Below are positions 1 through 7,810 of a stretch of 64,000 bases of DNA, one piece after another (within the stretch, counting starts at the first letter, position 1; each line of letters begins with the position of its first letter). The stretch spans positions 3,145,450-3,209,449 of the forward strand of contig NZ_KB889965.1 of assembly GCF_000372865.1 (NCBI RefSeq). The letters run 5' to 3'. The notes below the pieces were generated by a model. The model made no database searches and was not told the DNA's origin. It saw nothing but the letters and a program-made list of their open reading frames with translations. Origin of the DNA: Methylosarcina fibrata AML-C10. GTDB lineage: Bacteria; Pseudomonadota; Gammaproteobacteria; Methylococcales; Methylomonadaceae. The translations under genes and the position numbers were made by a program.

Positions 1-301
1 ATGTCCGGATTACCGCGGTAGAGACGAACTCATTCCCCCTTATACGCGATATGAAAATATTTTAACCTTCCGATGCAGCGAAAATCGGCGATCAGCCGAA
101 TCGAACCCACCGCTCTCTGCGGCAGACGATCCGGTGACGTGTTTTAATTCAAGTACCGGCTTAATTTTCTTTGGGAGACGACAGGCGATGTCCGCTTGCC
201 TTGCGGGCCGGGCGAAAACCGCCTGAAGATTTTGGCGCGGAACGTCGCCCGGTGCATTCGGCAACGGCCTCATGCGAAAGGAAAATGTCGGAAATATCGG
301 T
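1..301. other. Gene-free flank downstream of lpd
   Basis: No convincing coding sequence, tRNA or strong terminator is visible here. Short open frames on both strands have no recognisable protein character. The minus strand carries a T-loop-like string near position 100, but no paired arms surround it. This is the 3' flank of the sucA-sucB-lpd operon. Confidence 0.5.
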
Positions 302-1741
302 TCAGCGGGGTAAATGCAGGGTTTTTTTCTTGAGCGCCAGCGCGGCCTCATAGAGACTTTCGGAGAGCGTGGGATGGGCATGAATGGTTCGGGCCAAGTC
401 CTCGCTGCTGGCGGAAAATTCCATCGCCAACACGGCTTCGGCAATCAGTTCGGAAGCGCGTTCGCCAATGATATGCACGCCCAGTATCTTGTCCGAGTCC
501 CGGTGCGCGATAATTTTGACCAGCCCCTCACTCTTACCCATGGCCAAGGCTCTGGAAGAGGCATGAAACGGAAAAACTCCGACTTTGATCGGCTCGCCCA
601 GCGCTCTTAACGTTTGCTCGGTTTGGCCGACCCAGGCGATTTCCGGATCGGTATAAACGACGCTGGGCAGCAGGTCGTAATTGATCGGCGAGTGAATCCC
701 GGCAATTTGTTCGGCAACGAACACGCCTTCTTCGATGCCTTTATGAGCCAGCATCGGTCCGAGCAAAGTCAAATCGCCGATGGCATAAACGCCGGGCAGA
801 TTGGTTCGACAGTTTTCGTCGACGTGCACATAACCCGATTCATCGAGCAGCAAATTGGCCTCGGGCGCCGCCAGATTTTCGGAGTTGGGTTTCCTGCCGG
901 TGGCGACGATCAGCTTGTCCACGCGCAACACGTGCGTACCTTCGTGATCCTGGTATTCTATGACAACCTTTTTATTGCTTTTCTTCGCCGAAATGACCCG
1001 CGCGCCAAGCCGCAGCTCCAGACCTTGCTCGGTAAATAACCGATAGGCTTCCCGCGAAATCTGCTGGTCCGGCAACGATAAAAACGTTTCCTGCGCTTCG
1101 AGCAATACCGTTTCAGAGCCCAATCGATTCCATATGCCGGCGATTTCAAGGCCTTTGATGCCGGCCCCGATGATCGCCAGACGCCTGGGCACTTCTTCGA
1201 GATTCAAAGCGGCGCCGGTATCGATGATAGAGTCGTTGTCGATGGCGGCGCAAGGCAGCTCAATGGGAGAAGATCCCGCCGCCAGAATGATGAACTCGGC
1301 TTTCAGCAGATAAGGCTCGGCCTGGTCCACCGGAAAAACCGCTACCTGCTTTGCCGCCTGTAGTTTGGCCCGCGCATGAATCGTGTCGATCTTGTGATGT
1401 TTGAACAGATTGACAATTTTGCTGTTGATGTCATCGATGATGGCGTCTTTCCGGCGAATCATCTGGCCGACGTCCAGATCCACGGTATCGGCGACGATGC
1501 CGTGCTCGGCGCCGTTATGGATAAACGCATGATAAAGCTTCGCCGATTCGAGCAAGGCCATTGAAGCCACGCAGCCGGCGTTGAGATAAGAACCGCCCAG
1601 ATTGAGCCGGCCCTGTTTATTTCTCCAGTTATCGATGCAGGCCGTTTTCAACCCAAGCTGGGCGGAACGGATGGCGCTGATGTAACCGGCGGGACCCGCT
1701 CCAATTACGATGACGTCGTAATGTTTCTGTTTTTTCGGCAT
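302..1741 (-). CDS. lpd: Dihydrolipoyl dehydrogenase-like protein (E3), altered redox disulfide
   Basis: This is a 479-residue flavoprotein of the class I pyridine nucleotide-disulfide oxidoreductase family, last gene of the sucA-sucB-lpd operon. E3 normally reoxidises dihydrolipoamide on the E2 of 2-oxoglutarate dehydrogenase, using FAD and NAD+. The N-terminal FAD motif GAGPAG is at residues 14-19. A second nucleotide-binding motif (GAGIKG) and the C-terminal HPTLSE His/Glu motif of the dimer-interface active site are present. The odd point is the active site. The family motif GGTCLNVGCIPSK reads GGSYLNAGCVASM at residues 49-61, so the first redox cysteine is Tyr52, and only Cys57 remains; the usual Pro and Lys are also replaced. 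The TAT codon at 1586-1588 is unambiguous. Classical E3 activity is therefore doubtful. The start lies 3 bp after the sucB stop. Confidence 0.88.
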   Translation of the reverse strand: MPKKQKHYDVIVIGAGPAGYISAIRSAQLGLKTACIDNWRNKQGRLNLGGSYLNAGCVASMALLESAKLYHAFIHNGAEHGIVADTVDLDVGQMIRRKDAIIDDINSKIVNLFKHHKIDTIHARAKLQAAKQVAVFPVDQAEPYLLKAEFIILAAGSSPIELPCAAIDNDSIIDTGAALNLEEVPRRLAIIGAGIKGLEIAGIWNRLGSETVLLEAQETFLSLPDQQISREAYRLFTEQGLELRLGARVISAKKSNKKVVIEYQDHEGTHVLRVDKLIVATGRKPNSENLAAPEANLLLDESGYVHVDENCRTNLPGVYAIGDLTLLGPMLAHKGIEEGVFVAEQIAGIHSPINYDLLPSVVYTDPEIAWVGQTEQTLRALGEPIKVGVFPFHASSRALAMGKSEGLVKIIAHRDSDKILGVHIIGERASELIAEAVLAMEFSASSEDLARTIHAHPTLSESLYEAALALKKKTLHLPR

Positions 1742-1744
1742 GAG

Positions 1745-2971
1745 TTAGATGTTAAGAAGTAGGTGAGCAGGCGCTTCCAGGCATTCTTTAATGGTCACTA
1801 AAAACTGCACGGCTTCCCGTCCATCGACCAGCCGATGATCGTAGGACAAGGCCAGATACATGATCGGCCGGATCACGATCTGGCCGTTTTCCACCACGGG
1901 CCGTTCCTTGATCGCATGCATTCCCAAAATGGCGCACTGCGGCGGATTCAGTATCGGGGTCGACAGCATCGATCCGAATACGCCGCCGTTGGTAATGGTA
2001 AACGTTCCGCCCTGGAGATCTTCGTAGCTCAAGGTTCCGGAACGGGCTTTCTCGCCGAAATCGGAGATGCTTTTTTCAATGCCGGCAAAATCCAGTTGAT
2101 CCGCGTCGTGCAATACCGGCACGATCAGCCCGCGCGGCGTACTGACGGCGATGCCTATGTCGTAGTAACCGTGATAGATGATGTCGTTGCCGTCGATGGA
2201 GGCATTGATCGCCGGGAAACGCTTCAATGCTTCGATCGAGGCTTTGACAAAAAAGGACATGAAACCCAACTTCACGTTATGTTTCTGTTCGAACCGGTTT
2301 TTATACTGATTGCGCAAATCGATGACGCTTTGCATGTTGACTTCGTTGAAAGTGGTCAGCATGGCCGCGTTCTGCTGGGCCTGGAGCAGGCGTTCTGCGA
2401 CTTTCGCCCGAAGTCTCGTCATCGCCACGCGCTGCTCGGGCCGAAGGTTTGACGGGTGTCCTGCGGGCTCGCCCGGAGCGGACGGCGGCTGCCGGGCTTC
2501 AGCCTCCTGAGCCTTGTTTTCGTCGGGAGGAGCAGCCTGTTTCTTGAGATGGTCCAACACGTCGGTCTTGGTAATGCGTCCGCTTTTTCCGGTGCCGGTG
2601 ATCAACGACGGATCGATGGTTTTTTCGTGAACGAGACGCCGTACCGAGGGACTCAAAGGCCGGTCCGATTCCTTGCTCTCGGACGCTTGGGCTTCGGCCG
2701 GTTTACTGCCTTCTTTGGACGGCTCTGCCGTGGCCTGAGTATCTATTAAAGCCAGTAATTCGCCCCCGGTAACGATCGAGCCGTTCTCCTTCCGGATCTC
2801 GGTGAGCACGCCCGATTCCGGAGCGGGCACCTCGAGCACCACCTTATCGGTTTCAAGATCGACCAGATTCTCGTTTTTAGTCACCCTGTCGCCTGCCTTC
2901 TTATGCCAGGCAACGAGAGTGGCGTCAGCAACGGATTCGGGGAGAGTGGGGACTAAGACTTCAGTGTTCAT
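1745..2971 (-). CDS. sucB: 2-oxoglutarate dehydrogenase E2, dihydrolipoyl succinyltransferase
   Basis: This 408-residue protein transfers the succinyl group from lipoyl-lysine to CoA in the cytosolic 2-oxoglutarate dehydrogenase complex. One lipoyl domain is at residues 1-75, with the acceptor Lys43 in DLETDKV. An Ala/Pro/Glu-rich linker and a peripheral-subunit-binding domain ([11 protein letters not shown]) follow. The rest is the 2-oxoacid acyltransferase domain with the catalytic HRLVDG motif near the C-terminus. The start MNTEVLVP at 2971 is preferred over the in-frame upstream start at 3013: it matches the family N-terminus, and AGGAAA sits just upstream, inside the end of sucA. The start follows the sucA stop by one base, so translation is probably coupled. 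Confidence 0.93.
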   Translation of the reverse strand: MNTEVLVPTLPESVADATLVAWHKKAGDRVTKNENLVDLETDKVVLEVPAPESGVLTEIRKENGSIVTGGELLALIDTQATAEPSKEGSKPAEAQASESKESDRPLSPSVRRLVHEKTIDPSLITGTGKSGRITKTDVLDHLKKQAAPPDENKAQEAEARQPPSAPGEPAGHPSNLRPEQRVAMTRLRAKVAERLLQAQQNAAMLTTFNEVNMQSVIDLRNQYKNRFEQKHNVKLGFMSFFVKASIEALKRFPAINASIDGNDIIYHGYYDIGIAVSTPRGLIVPVLHDADQLDFAGIEKSISDFGEKARSGTLSYEDLQGGTFTITNGGVFGSMLSTPILNPPQCAILGMHAIKERPVVENGQIVIRPIMYLALSYDHRLVDGREAVQFLVTIKECLEAPAHLLLNI

Positions 2972-2972
2972 G

Positions 2973-5801
2973 TTATTTTCCTGAAAATTTGCCGTATAAA
3001 GCCGATTCAACAACCGCTTTTTGTTGTTCGAGGTGGACGTGGAAGTTGCCTACCGCAGGCGCCGCGGAAGCCTCGCGCCCGCTGTAGTTCACTTTGATGT
3101 TATGAGGCGCCAGATTGTCGATGAAATGATGATTGGACTGATACCAGGCGCCTTGATTCTTAGGCTCCTCCTGGCACCAGACGAACTCTTCCAGTTTCGG
3201 ATAGCGCGCTATTTCCGCCCTGAACAATTCCGTCGGGAACGGGTAGAGCTGTTCAATGCGGGCGATCGCGACATGCCGAAGATTGTCCTGGCGGCGCGCC
3301 TCCAGAAGATCGTAGTAGACTTTGCCGGCACAGAAAACCAATCGGGTCACTTCCGCAGGATTGATCTCGTCCTGCTCCCCGATGACGGGCTGGAACTGGC
3401 CGGCCGTCAGATCTTCCAGGGTCGAAACCGCCAGCTTGTGACGCAGCAAGCTTTTGGGGCTCATCACAATCAGAGGTTTTCGGTAGGGTCTGAGCAACTG
3501 GCGGCGCAGCAAATGGAAAATCTGGGCCGGCGTCGTCGGGCAGCATACCTGCATGTTATGTTCCGCGCACAGTTGCAGATAGCGCTCCAGGCGGGCGGAG
3601 GAATGTTCGGGACCCTGCCCTTCGAAACCGTGCGGCAGCAGCATGACCAAGCCGCATAGCCGCCCCCATTTGGTCTCTCCGGAGCTGATGAACTGGTCGA
3701 TCACCACCTGAGCGCCGTTGGCGAAATCGCCGAACTGCGCTTCCCAGATCACCAGGGTATTGGGCATTGTGGTGCTGTAGCCGTATTCGAAACCCAGCAC
3801 GCCCGCTTCCGACAGCAGAGAGTCGTAAATCTGCATGCGTCCCTGGTCTTTATCCAGATGGGTGAGCGGTATATACGTTCTGTTGTCGATCTGGTTGTGC
3901 AGAATGCCATGGCGGTGCACGAAAGTGCCGCGCCCTACGTCCTGCCCGGTCAGCCGGACTTGGTATTGCTCCATCAGCAAGGTGGCATAAGCCATGTTTT
4001 CGGCAAATCCCCAATCCAAGGGCAAAGCCCCCGCCGCCATTTTCCGGCGATTGTCCATGACCTTGGCCACTCTCGGATGCAGCTCGAAACCGGGCGGCAA
4101 GCGCTGCATGCGGTCGTTGCAAAAACGGATCCGGTCCAGGGATACGGCGGTCTTGCAGGAAATATCCCAGGATCTGCCGTGAAATTGGTTCCATTGATGA
4201 GTATAGGAATAATGGGCGTCGGTCGCCATCGGCCTGGAGACGACTTCCCCGGCCTCCAACAATTTCTGGTAGTCTTGCTCCATGGCGGCCGCTTCTTCGG
4301 CGGTAACGACGCCTTCTTCGATCAGCTTTTCCGCATATAATTTCCGCGTCGTCTTGAGCTTGCGGATTTTTTTATACATGATAGGCTGGGTGGCGGCCGG
4401 CTCGTCCGCTTCATTATGGCCGAGCCGGCGGTAGCAGATCAGATCGATAACCACGTCCTTGTTGAAATTCATCCGGTAGTCGAGCGCCAGCTTGGTGACG
4501 AAGATGACCGCTTCCGGATCGTCGCCGTTGACGTGAAAGACGGGCGCTTGAATCATGCTGGCGATGTCGGTGCAATACAGCGTGGAACGCGCGTCCAGAG
4601 GATTGCTGGTGGTAAAGCCGATCTGGTTGTTGATGACGATGTGGATCGTGCCGCCGGTAGTGAACGCACGAGTTTGCGACATGTTCAACGTTTCCATGAC
4701 GACGCCTTGTCCGGAAAAAGCGGCGTCGCCGTGGATTAATACCGGGATGACCGTATTGATGCCGTTCTTTCCGGCCCGGTCCTGACGCGCTTTTACCGAG
4801 CCTTCCACTACCGGATTGATGATTTCCAGATGGGAAGGATTGAACGCCAGGGTAAGATGAACCGGCCCTCCCGGCGTAGCCACGTCGGAAGAGAAGCCCA
4901 TGTGATATTTCACGTCGCCGGAGCTGACGCCGGGCGACAGCAGCGAAGTGCCGGCAAACTCGTCGAACAGTGTCGCCGGGCTTTTGCCCAATATGTTGAC
5001 CAGCACGTTCAGGCGGCCCCGATGCGCCATGCCGATGACGATTTCATTGACTCCCTTGTCTCCTCCGCCGAGAACGATCTCGTCCAGGATGGGAATCAGG
5101 GAATCTCCGCCTTCCAGGGAAAAGCGTTTTTGTCCGACAAACCGGTTGTGCAAGTGCACTTCGATGCCTTCCGCAGCGGTCAGCAGTTTTAATAGGCTGC
5201 GTTTTTTTTCGGGATCCAGATTGAGTTGAGCCCGGTTGTTTTCCATGCGATTGATCAGCCAGCGCCGGATGTGCGTATCGACGATGTGCATGTATTCGGA
5301 ACCGATACTGCCGCAATAGATTTCTTTTAACCGGGCAATAATGTCGCGTAAAGGCAGCCGGTCTTCGCCAAAGAGCATGCCGGTGTCGAACAACGTATCC
5401 ATATCCGGTTCCGACAATCCGTAAAAGGCCGGATCCATGTCGGGCTGGGCGGGAATGGTGCTGCCCAGCGGATTGTTATGGGCAATTTGATGACCCCGGA
5501 CACGGTACTGATTGATGAGCCTGGCGACCGCTGCCTGTTTTTTTACGCTTTCTTCGGTAAATCCCTGCAATTGGGCGAGCCTGCCTTGGGATTTAACCGC
5601 GAGCTGCGCGAATCGTTCCACGATGGGACTGTGGGGAGTTTCGTAAGTGGCGCCGTTATGAATTTCCAGGAATTTTTTTTGCCAACTGGGCTCGACGGAT
5701 TCGGGATCCTGCAGAAACCGTTCGTACAGGTTTTCGACGAACCAGGCATTGCTGCCGTATAAAGAGGAAGAGTCTTGAAAAAGCTTAAGCAGGTCACTCA
5801 T
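2973..5801 (-). CDS. sucA: 2-oxoglutarate dehydrogenase E1 component
   Basis: This 942-residue thiamine-diphosphate enzyme decarboxylates 2-oxoglutarate and succinylates the E2 lipoyl group. It has the N-terminal E1o segment ([16 protein letters not shown], near residue 15) thought to bind E2. The ThDP region includes [23 protein letters not shown] and [23 protein letters not shown] and the C-terminal transketolase-like pyrimidine-binding half follow. Length matches E. coli SucA. It heads the operon with sucB and lpd. Type I methanotrophs were long regarded as lacking this activity although genes were later found; if the taxon guess is right, this operon belongs to that question. Confidence 0.95.
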   Translation of the reverse strand: MSDLLKLFQDSSSLYGSNAWFVENLYERFLQDPESVEPSWQKKFLEIHNGATYETPHSPIVERFAQLAVKSQGRLAQLQGFTEESVKKQAAVARLINQYRVRGHQIAHNNPLGSTIPAQPDMDPAFYGLSEPDMDTLFDTGMLFGEDRLPLRDIIARLKEIYCGSIGSEYMHIVDTHIRRWLINRMENNRAQLNLDPEKKRSLLKLLTAAEGIEVHLHNRFVGQKRFSLEGGDSLIPILDEIVLGGGDKGVNEIVIGMAHRGRLNVLVNILGKSPATLFDEFAGTSLLSPGVSSGDVKYHMGFSSDVATPGGPVHLTLAFNPSHLEIINPVVEGSVKARQDRAGKNGINTVIPVLIHGDAAFSGQGVVMETLNMSQTRAFTTGGTIHIVINNQIGFTTSNPLDARSTLYCTDIASMIQAPVFHVNGDDPEAVIFVTKLALDYRMNFNKDVVIDLICYRRLGHNEADEPAATQPIMYKKIRKLKTTRKLYAEKLIEEGVVTAEEAAAMEQDYQKLLEAGEVVSRPMATDAHYSYTHQWNQFHGRSWDISCKTAVSLDRIRFCNDRMQRLPPGFELHPRVAKVMDNRRKMAAGALPLDWGFAENMAYATLLMEQYQVRLTGQDVGRGTFVHRHGILHNQIDNRTYIPLTHLDKDQGRMQIYDSLLSEAGVLGFEYGYSTTMPNTLVIWEAQFGDFANGAQVVIDQFISSGETKWGRLCGLVMLLPHGFEGQGPEHSSARLERYLQLCAEHNMQVCCPTTPAQIFHLLRRQLLRPYRKPLIVMSPKSLLRHKLAVSTLEDLTAGQFQPVIGEQDEINPAEVTRLVFCAGKVYYDLLEARRQDNLRHVAIARIEQLYPFPTELFRAEIARYPKLEEFVWCQEEPKNQGAWYQSNHHFIDNLAPHNIKVNYSGREASAAPAVGNFHVHLEQQKAVVESALYGKFSGK

Positions 5802-6115
5802 AATCGACGTCCCAAAAAATCTGCAAGTATTTTGGCTTTATATTACTTTCTAAGTGATATATTACCAAGCTATAACGCATTATCTCCCAATGGAATCGCC
5901 GGCCGGCCCGGCGGGTTCTTTCATTTCAGTGGGGCACTGCCGTAATCTGTTATTATAAGGTATTGATTTTTGCTTAATCTCGGCAAGCCGGATTTACCGA
6001 CAGGAGATCGTTGACTCACCAGGATAAGTGAGTACGGCGTTTTCCTTAGAACAAGAAGTATTCCGACAGCAAACGCGGTCACAACGTTTCACCTAAGAAT
6101 AGGATTTATTACAAA
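5802..6115. other. Divergent intergenic region between sucA and the DUF2914 gene
   Basis: These 314 bp hold the 5' regions of two divergent genes. The sucA side has the candidate promoter listed separately. On the plus side an AT-rich TATTATAA stretch at 5951-5958 could serve the DUF2914 gene, but no convincing -35 box was found. No open frame here looks coding. Confidence 0.4.
5840..5868 (-). promoter_or_regulatory. Candidate sigma70-type promoter for sucA operon
   Basis: Read on the minus strand, TTGGTA (5868-5863) and TAATAT (5845-5840) are separated by 17 bp. Each matches four of six consensus bases. The -10 box ends about 38 bp before the sucA ATG. The area is clearly AT-rich relative to its surroundings. 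Visual call only. Confidence 0.35.
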
Positions 6116-6928
6116 ATGGCGAACAAAAAACAAATTGTAATCAAAGTAAAATACCCCTCGTCCGAAGGCCAGACTCAAGATACCCCTTCCTCTCCCGAAA
6201 TAATAACAGAATGGAATGTCAAGCGGATAGTATCGGCCTTTGCCGTCATTGTCCTTCTTCTTTCGCTGGTTCTTTACTTTACGGTTTCGGACGATGACAG
6301 TGTGGACATGCCTTCATCGCTCTCCGAAAATCAACCCGACCCGGAAATCAAGCAAGAGGCCGCTCCCGAACAGGCAAAAGCGGCCGGGACCGAGGAAAGA
6401 TCCTTGAGCGATTCCGTTCCTAATGATAGGCCATCAAGTCCGCCATTACCAATCAATCCACCCGAAGCAGGCAAAAAATCTACCCCGGCGGAAACGGCAG
6501 CAGTCGGGGAAAAAGCCGTTCAGAAAACGGCGGCAACCGCCTCCGCAGTATCTGAAAAAAAGCCATCGACGATACCTAAAAAACGCAGCCAGGAACGGGT
6601 CGCAAGATCTTTTCTGGCGCATAAAATCGTTAACAAGGAGCCGGTCCATATAGTCAACTCCACAGTTAAAATCGGCAAGACCAAAGCCGTATGGATCAAT
6701 TATTTTACGGAGCTCAAAGGAATGAATAATAAAGCGGTTTATCATGAGTGGCTAAGCAAGGGCAAAGTCACTTACAGGCAAAGATTCAACATCGCTTCCA
6801 ACCGATGGCGGGCCGCCAGCCGCAAGCTATTCAATGCCGGGTCCGCTGGGGTCTGGCTGGTTAGAACGGTTGATACGAAAGGTCGCTTGCTCGATCAGAA
6901 GGAATTCAAAATTATTCAGGAACGTTAG
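6116..6928 (+). CDS. Membrane-anchored DUF2914 protein
   Basis: This 270-residue protein has unknown function. Residues 1-35 are cytoplasmic. One hydrophobic segment follows at about 38-60 (IVSAFAVIVLLLSLVLYFTV). Residues 65-165 are a low-complexity Pro/Ala/Glu/Lys/Ser linker. A C-terminal domain at about 180-270 resembles DUF2914: a tryptophan-rich pattern with VYHEWLSKGKV, NRWRAASRK and GVWLVRTVDTKGRLL. The layout suggests a single-pass protein with the C-terminal domain in the periplasm. It stands alone, divergent from sucA, and is followed by a hairpin. Confidence 0.72.
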   Translation: MANKKQIVIKVKYPSSEGQTQDTPSSPEIITEWNVKRIVSAFAVIVLLLSLVLYFTVSDDDSVDMPSSLSENQPDPEIKQEAAPEQAKAAGTEERSLSDSVPNDRPSSPPLPINPPEAGKKSTPAETAAVGEKAVQKTAATASAVSEKKPSTIPKKRSQERVARSFLAHKIVNKEPVHIVNSTVKIGKTKAVWINYFTELKGMNNKAVYHEWLSKGKVTYRQRFNIASNRWRAASRKLFNAGSAGVWLVRTVDTKGRLLDQKEFKIIQER

Positions 6929-6991
6929 TTCCGTCGAATAAGACGAGGCACTTGCCGGCAATAGATAATGCTTTATTACCGTGAAAACCTA

Positions 6992-7020
6992 TTTTCATTC
7001 TGAGGAATGAAAACCGCTTT
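6992..7020 (+). terminator. Probable rho-independent terminator after the DUF2914 gene
   Basis: A perfect 9-bp inverted repeat, TTTTCATTC / GAATGAAAA (6992-7000 and 7005-7013), has a 4-nt loop. It is followed after CCGC by a T run (7018-7022). The stem is AT-rich, so the strength is uncertain. Confidence 0.5.
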
Positions 7021-7216
7021 TTCATGATCGTTAAATTAATTATTATATGAACCGGCTTCCTTTTTATCCTAGAAACAATCCGGCAATATAAACCATACTA
7101 TAGATATTAATCGCTTGAAAACAACGAAGTTTAAATTAAAGCGGCGCCTCGTCAAGCCGGTTATTATAATCTTTGCCGTTTGCAATTAATAAATAATACC
7201 GCCTATCAATCAATGC

Positions 7217-7225
7217 TGATATAAT
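7217..7225 (+). promoter_or_regulatory. Extended -10 promoter for the H-NS-like gene
   Basis: TGATATAAT is a perfect extended -10 (TGnTATAAT), about 30 bp before the chosen ATG at 7256. No good -35 box lies at the usual distance, which is common for extended -10 promoters. The leader would be only about 24 nt. Confidence 0.45.
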
Positions 7226-7255
7226 ATCTTTATTTTAATGGCAGGTAATATCTAT

Positions 7256-7570
7256 ATGACAGATTATAAAAATCTTTCCGAAAATGAATTACAGGCGGTT
7301 ATCGAATCCGCCGAGAAAGCGCTAAGGTTGAAACAGGCCAATAAACGAAAGGAAGTCCTTGCCCAAATCAGGGAACTTGCAGCATCGATAGACGTTACCG
7401 TCGAAATTGTCGAACACGACAAGAAATCCGTCCGCAAAGGCGTCAAAGTGCCCGTCAAATACCGCCATCCTGAAGATCCCGATAAAACTTGGACAGGCCG
7501 CGGAGTAACGCCTAAATGGATGCGCGCCTTGTTGAATGCCGGACACGATTTATCCGAATTCGAGGTGTAA
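7256..7570 (+). CDS. H-NS family nucleoid-associated protein
   Basis: This 104-residue protein has an N-terminal helical oligomerisation region (residues 1-50, rich in Glu/Lys/Leu). Its C-terminal H-NS DNA-binding domain is recognised by KYRHPEDPDKTWTGRG, with the TWTGRG core and KWM after it. Proteins of this family bind AT-rich, often acquired DNA and silence transcription. The ATG at 7256 gives MTDYKNLSENEL, the usual family N-terminus. An in-frame codon at 7238 would add six residues. A strong terminator follows, so it is monocistronic. Confidence 0.87.
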   Translation: MTDYKNLSENELQAVIESAEKALRLKQANKRKEVLAQIRELAASIDVTVEIVEHDKKSVRKGVKVPVKYRHPEDPDKTWTGRGVTPKWMRALLNAGHDLSEFEV

Positions 7571-7687
7571 TTGCAATCGGCAGGGATTCCCTGCTTTGCA
7601 CGGAAGCAGGTTCAGTTTTTTCCTCCATTTCATCCAGGCCATCCTGCTTCCTTCCGGCACAAAAGCAAGGGCCTGGTAAACCGATCG

Positions 7688-7714
7688 GCCTCCGCAACCC
7701 GGAGGCTCTTCTTT
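7688..7714 (+). terminator. Rho-independent terminator after the H-NS-like gene
   Basis: GCCTCCG and CGGAGGC form a perfect 7-bp GC-rich stem with a 5-nt loop (7688-7706). TCTTCTTT follows. It lies between the convergent H-NS-like gene and ppdK and may serve both directions. A smaller hairpin GCAGGG/CCCTGC at 7580-7594 lies just after the gene's stop codon. Confidence 0.65.
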
Positions 7715-7810
7715 GAATAATAAAATTCTGACCGGAATGATTTTCAGAAAGCCTGAGTCCGCATTGCCGGCGTTTCACGCATCCATCGCCGCAGGCAAAG
7801 GACGAGAAGC

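Larger units (their letters stand above)
6929..7255. other. AT-rich intergenic region upstream of the H-NS-like gene
   Basis: After the hairpin at 6992-7013, the rest (about 7020-7230) is strongly AT-rich with no coding character. This is typical of an upstream region bound by an H-NS-type protein, and autoregulation of the next gene is plausible but not shown. Confidence 0.4.

Noticed and set aside
60-160. Possible tRNA on the minus strand (T-loop-like GGGTTCGATT)
   Set aside because: The bases around it do not form a T stem or acceptor stem, and no anticodon arm is visible.
4424-4432. GGCGGTAG-type ops element
   Set aside because: It lies inside sucA and not upstream of the polysaccharide genes; no JUMPstart element was found before rfbB.
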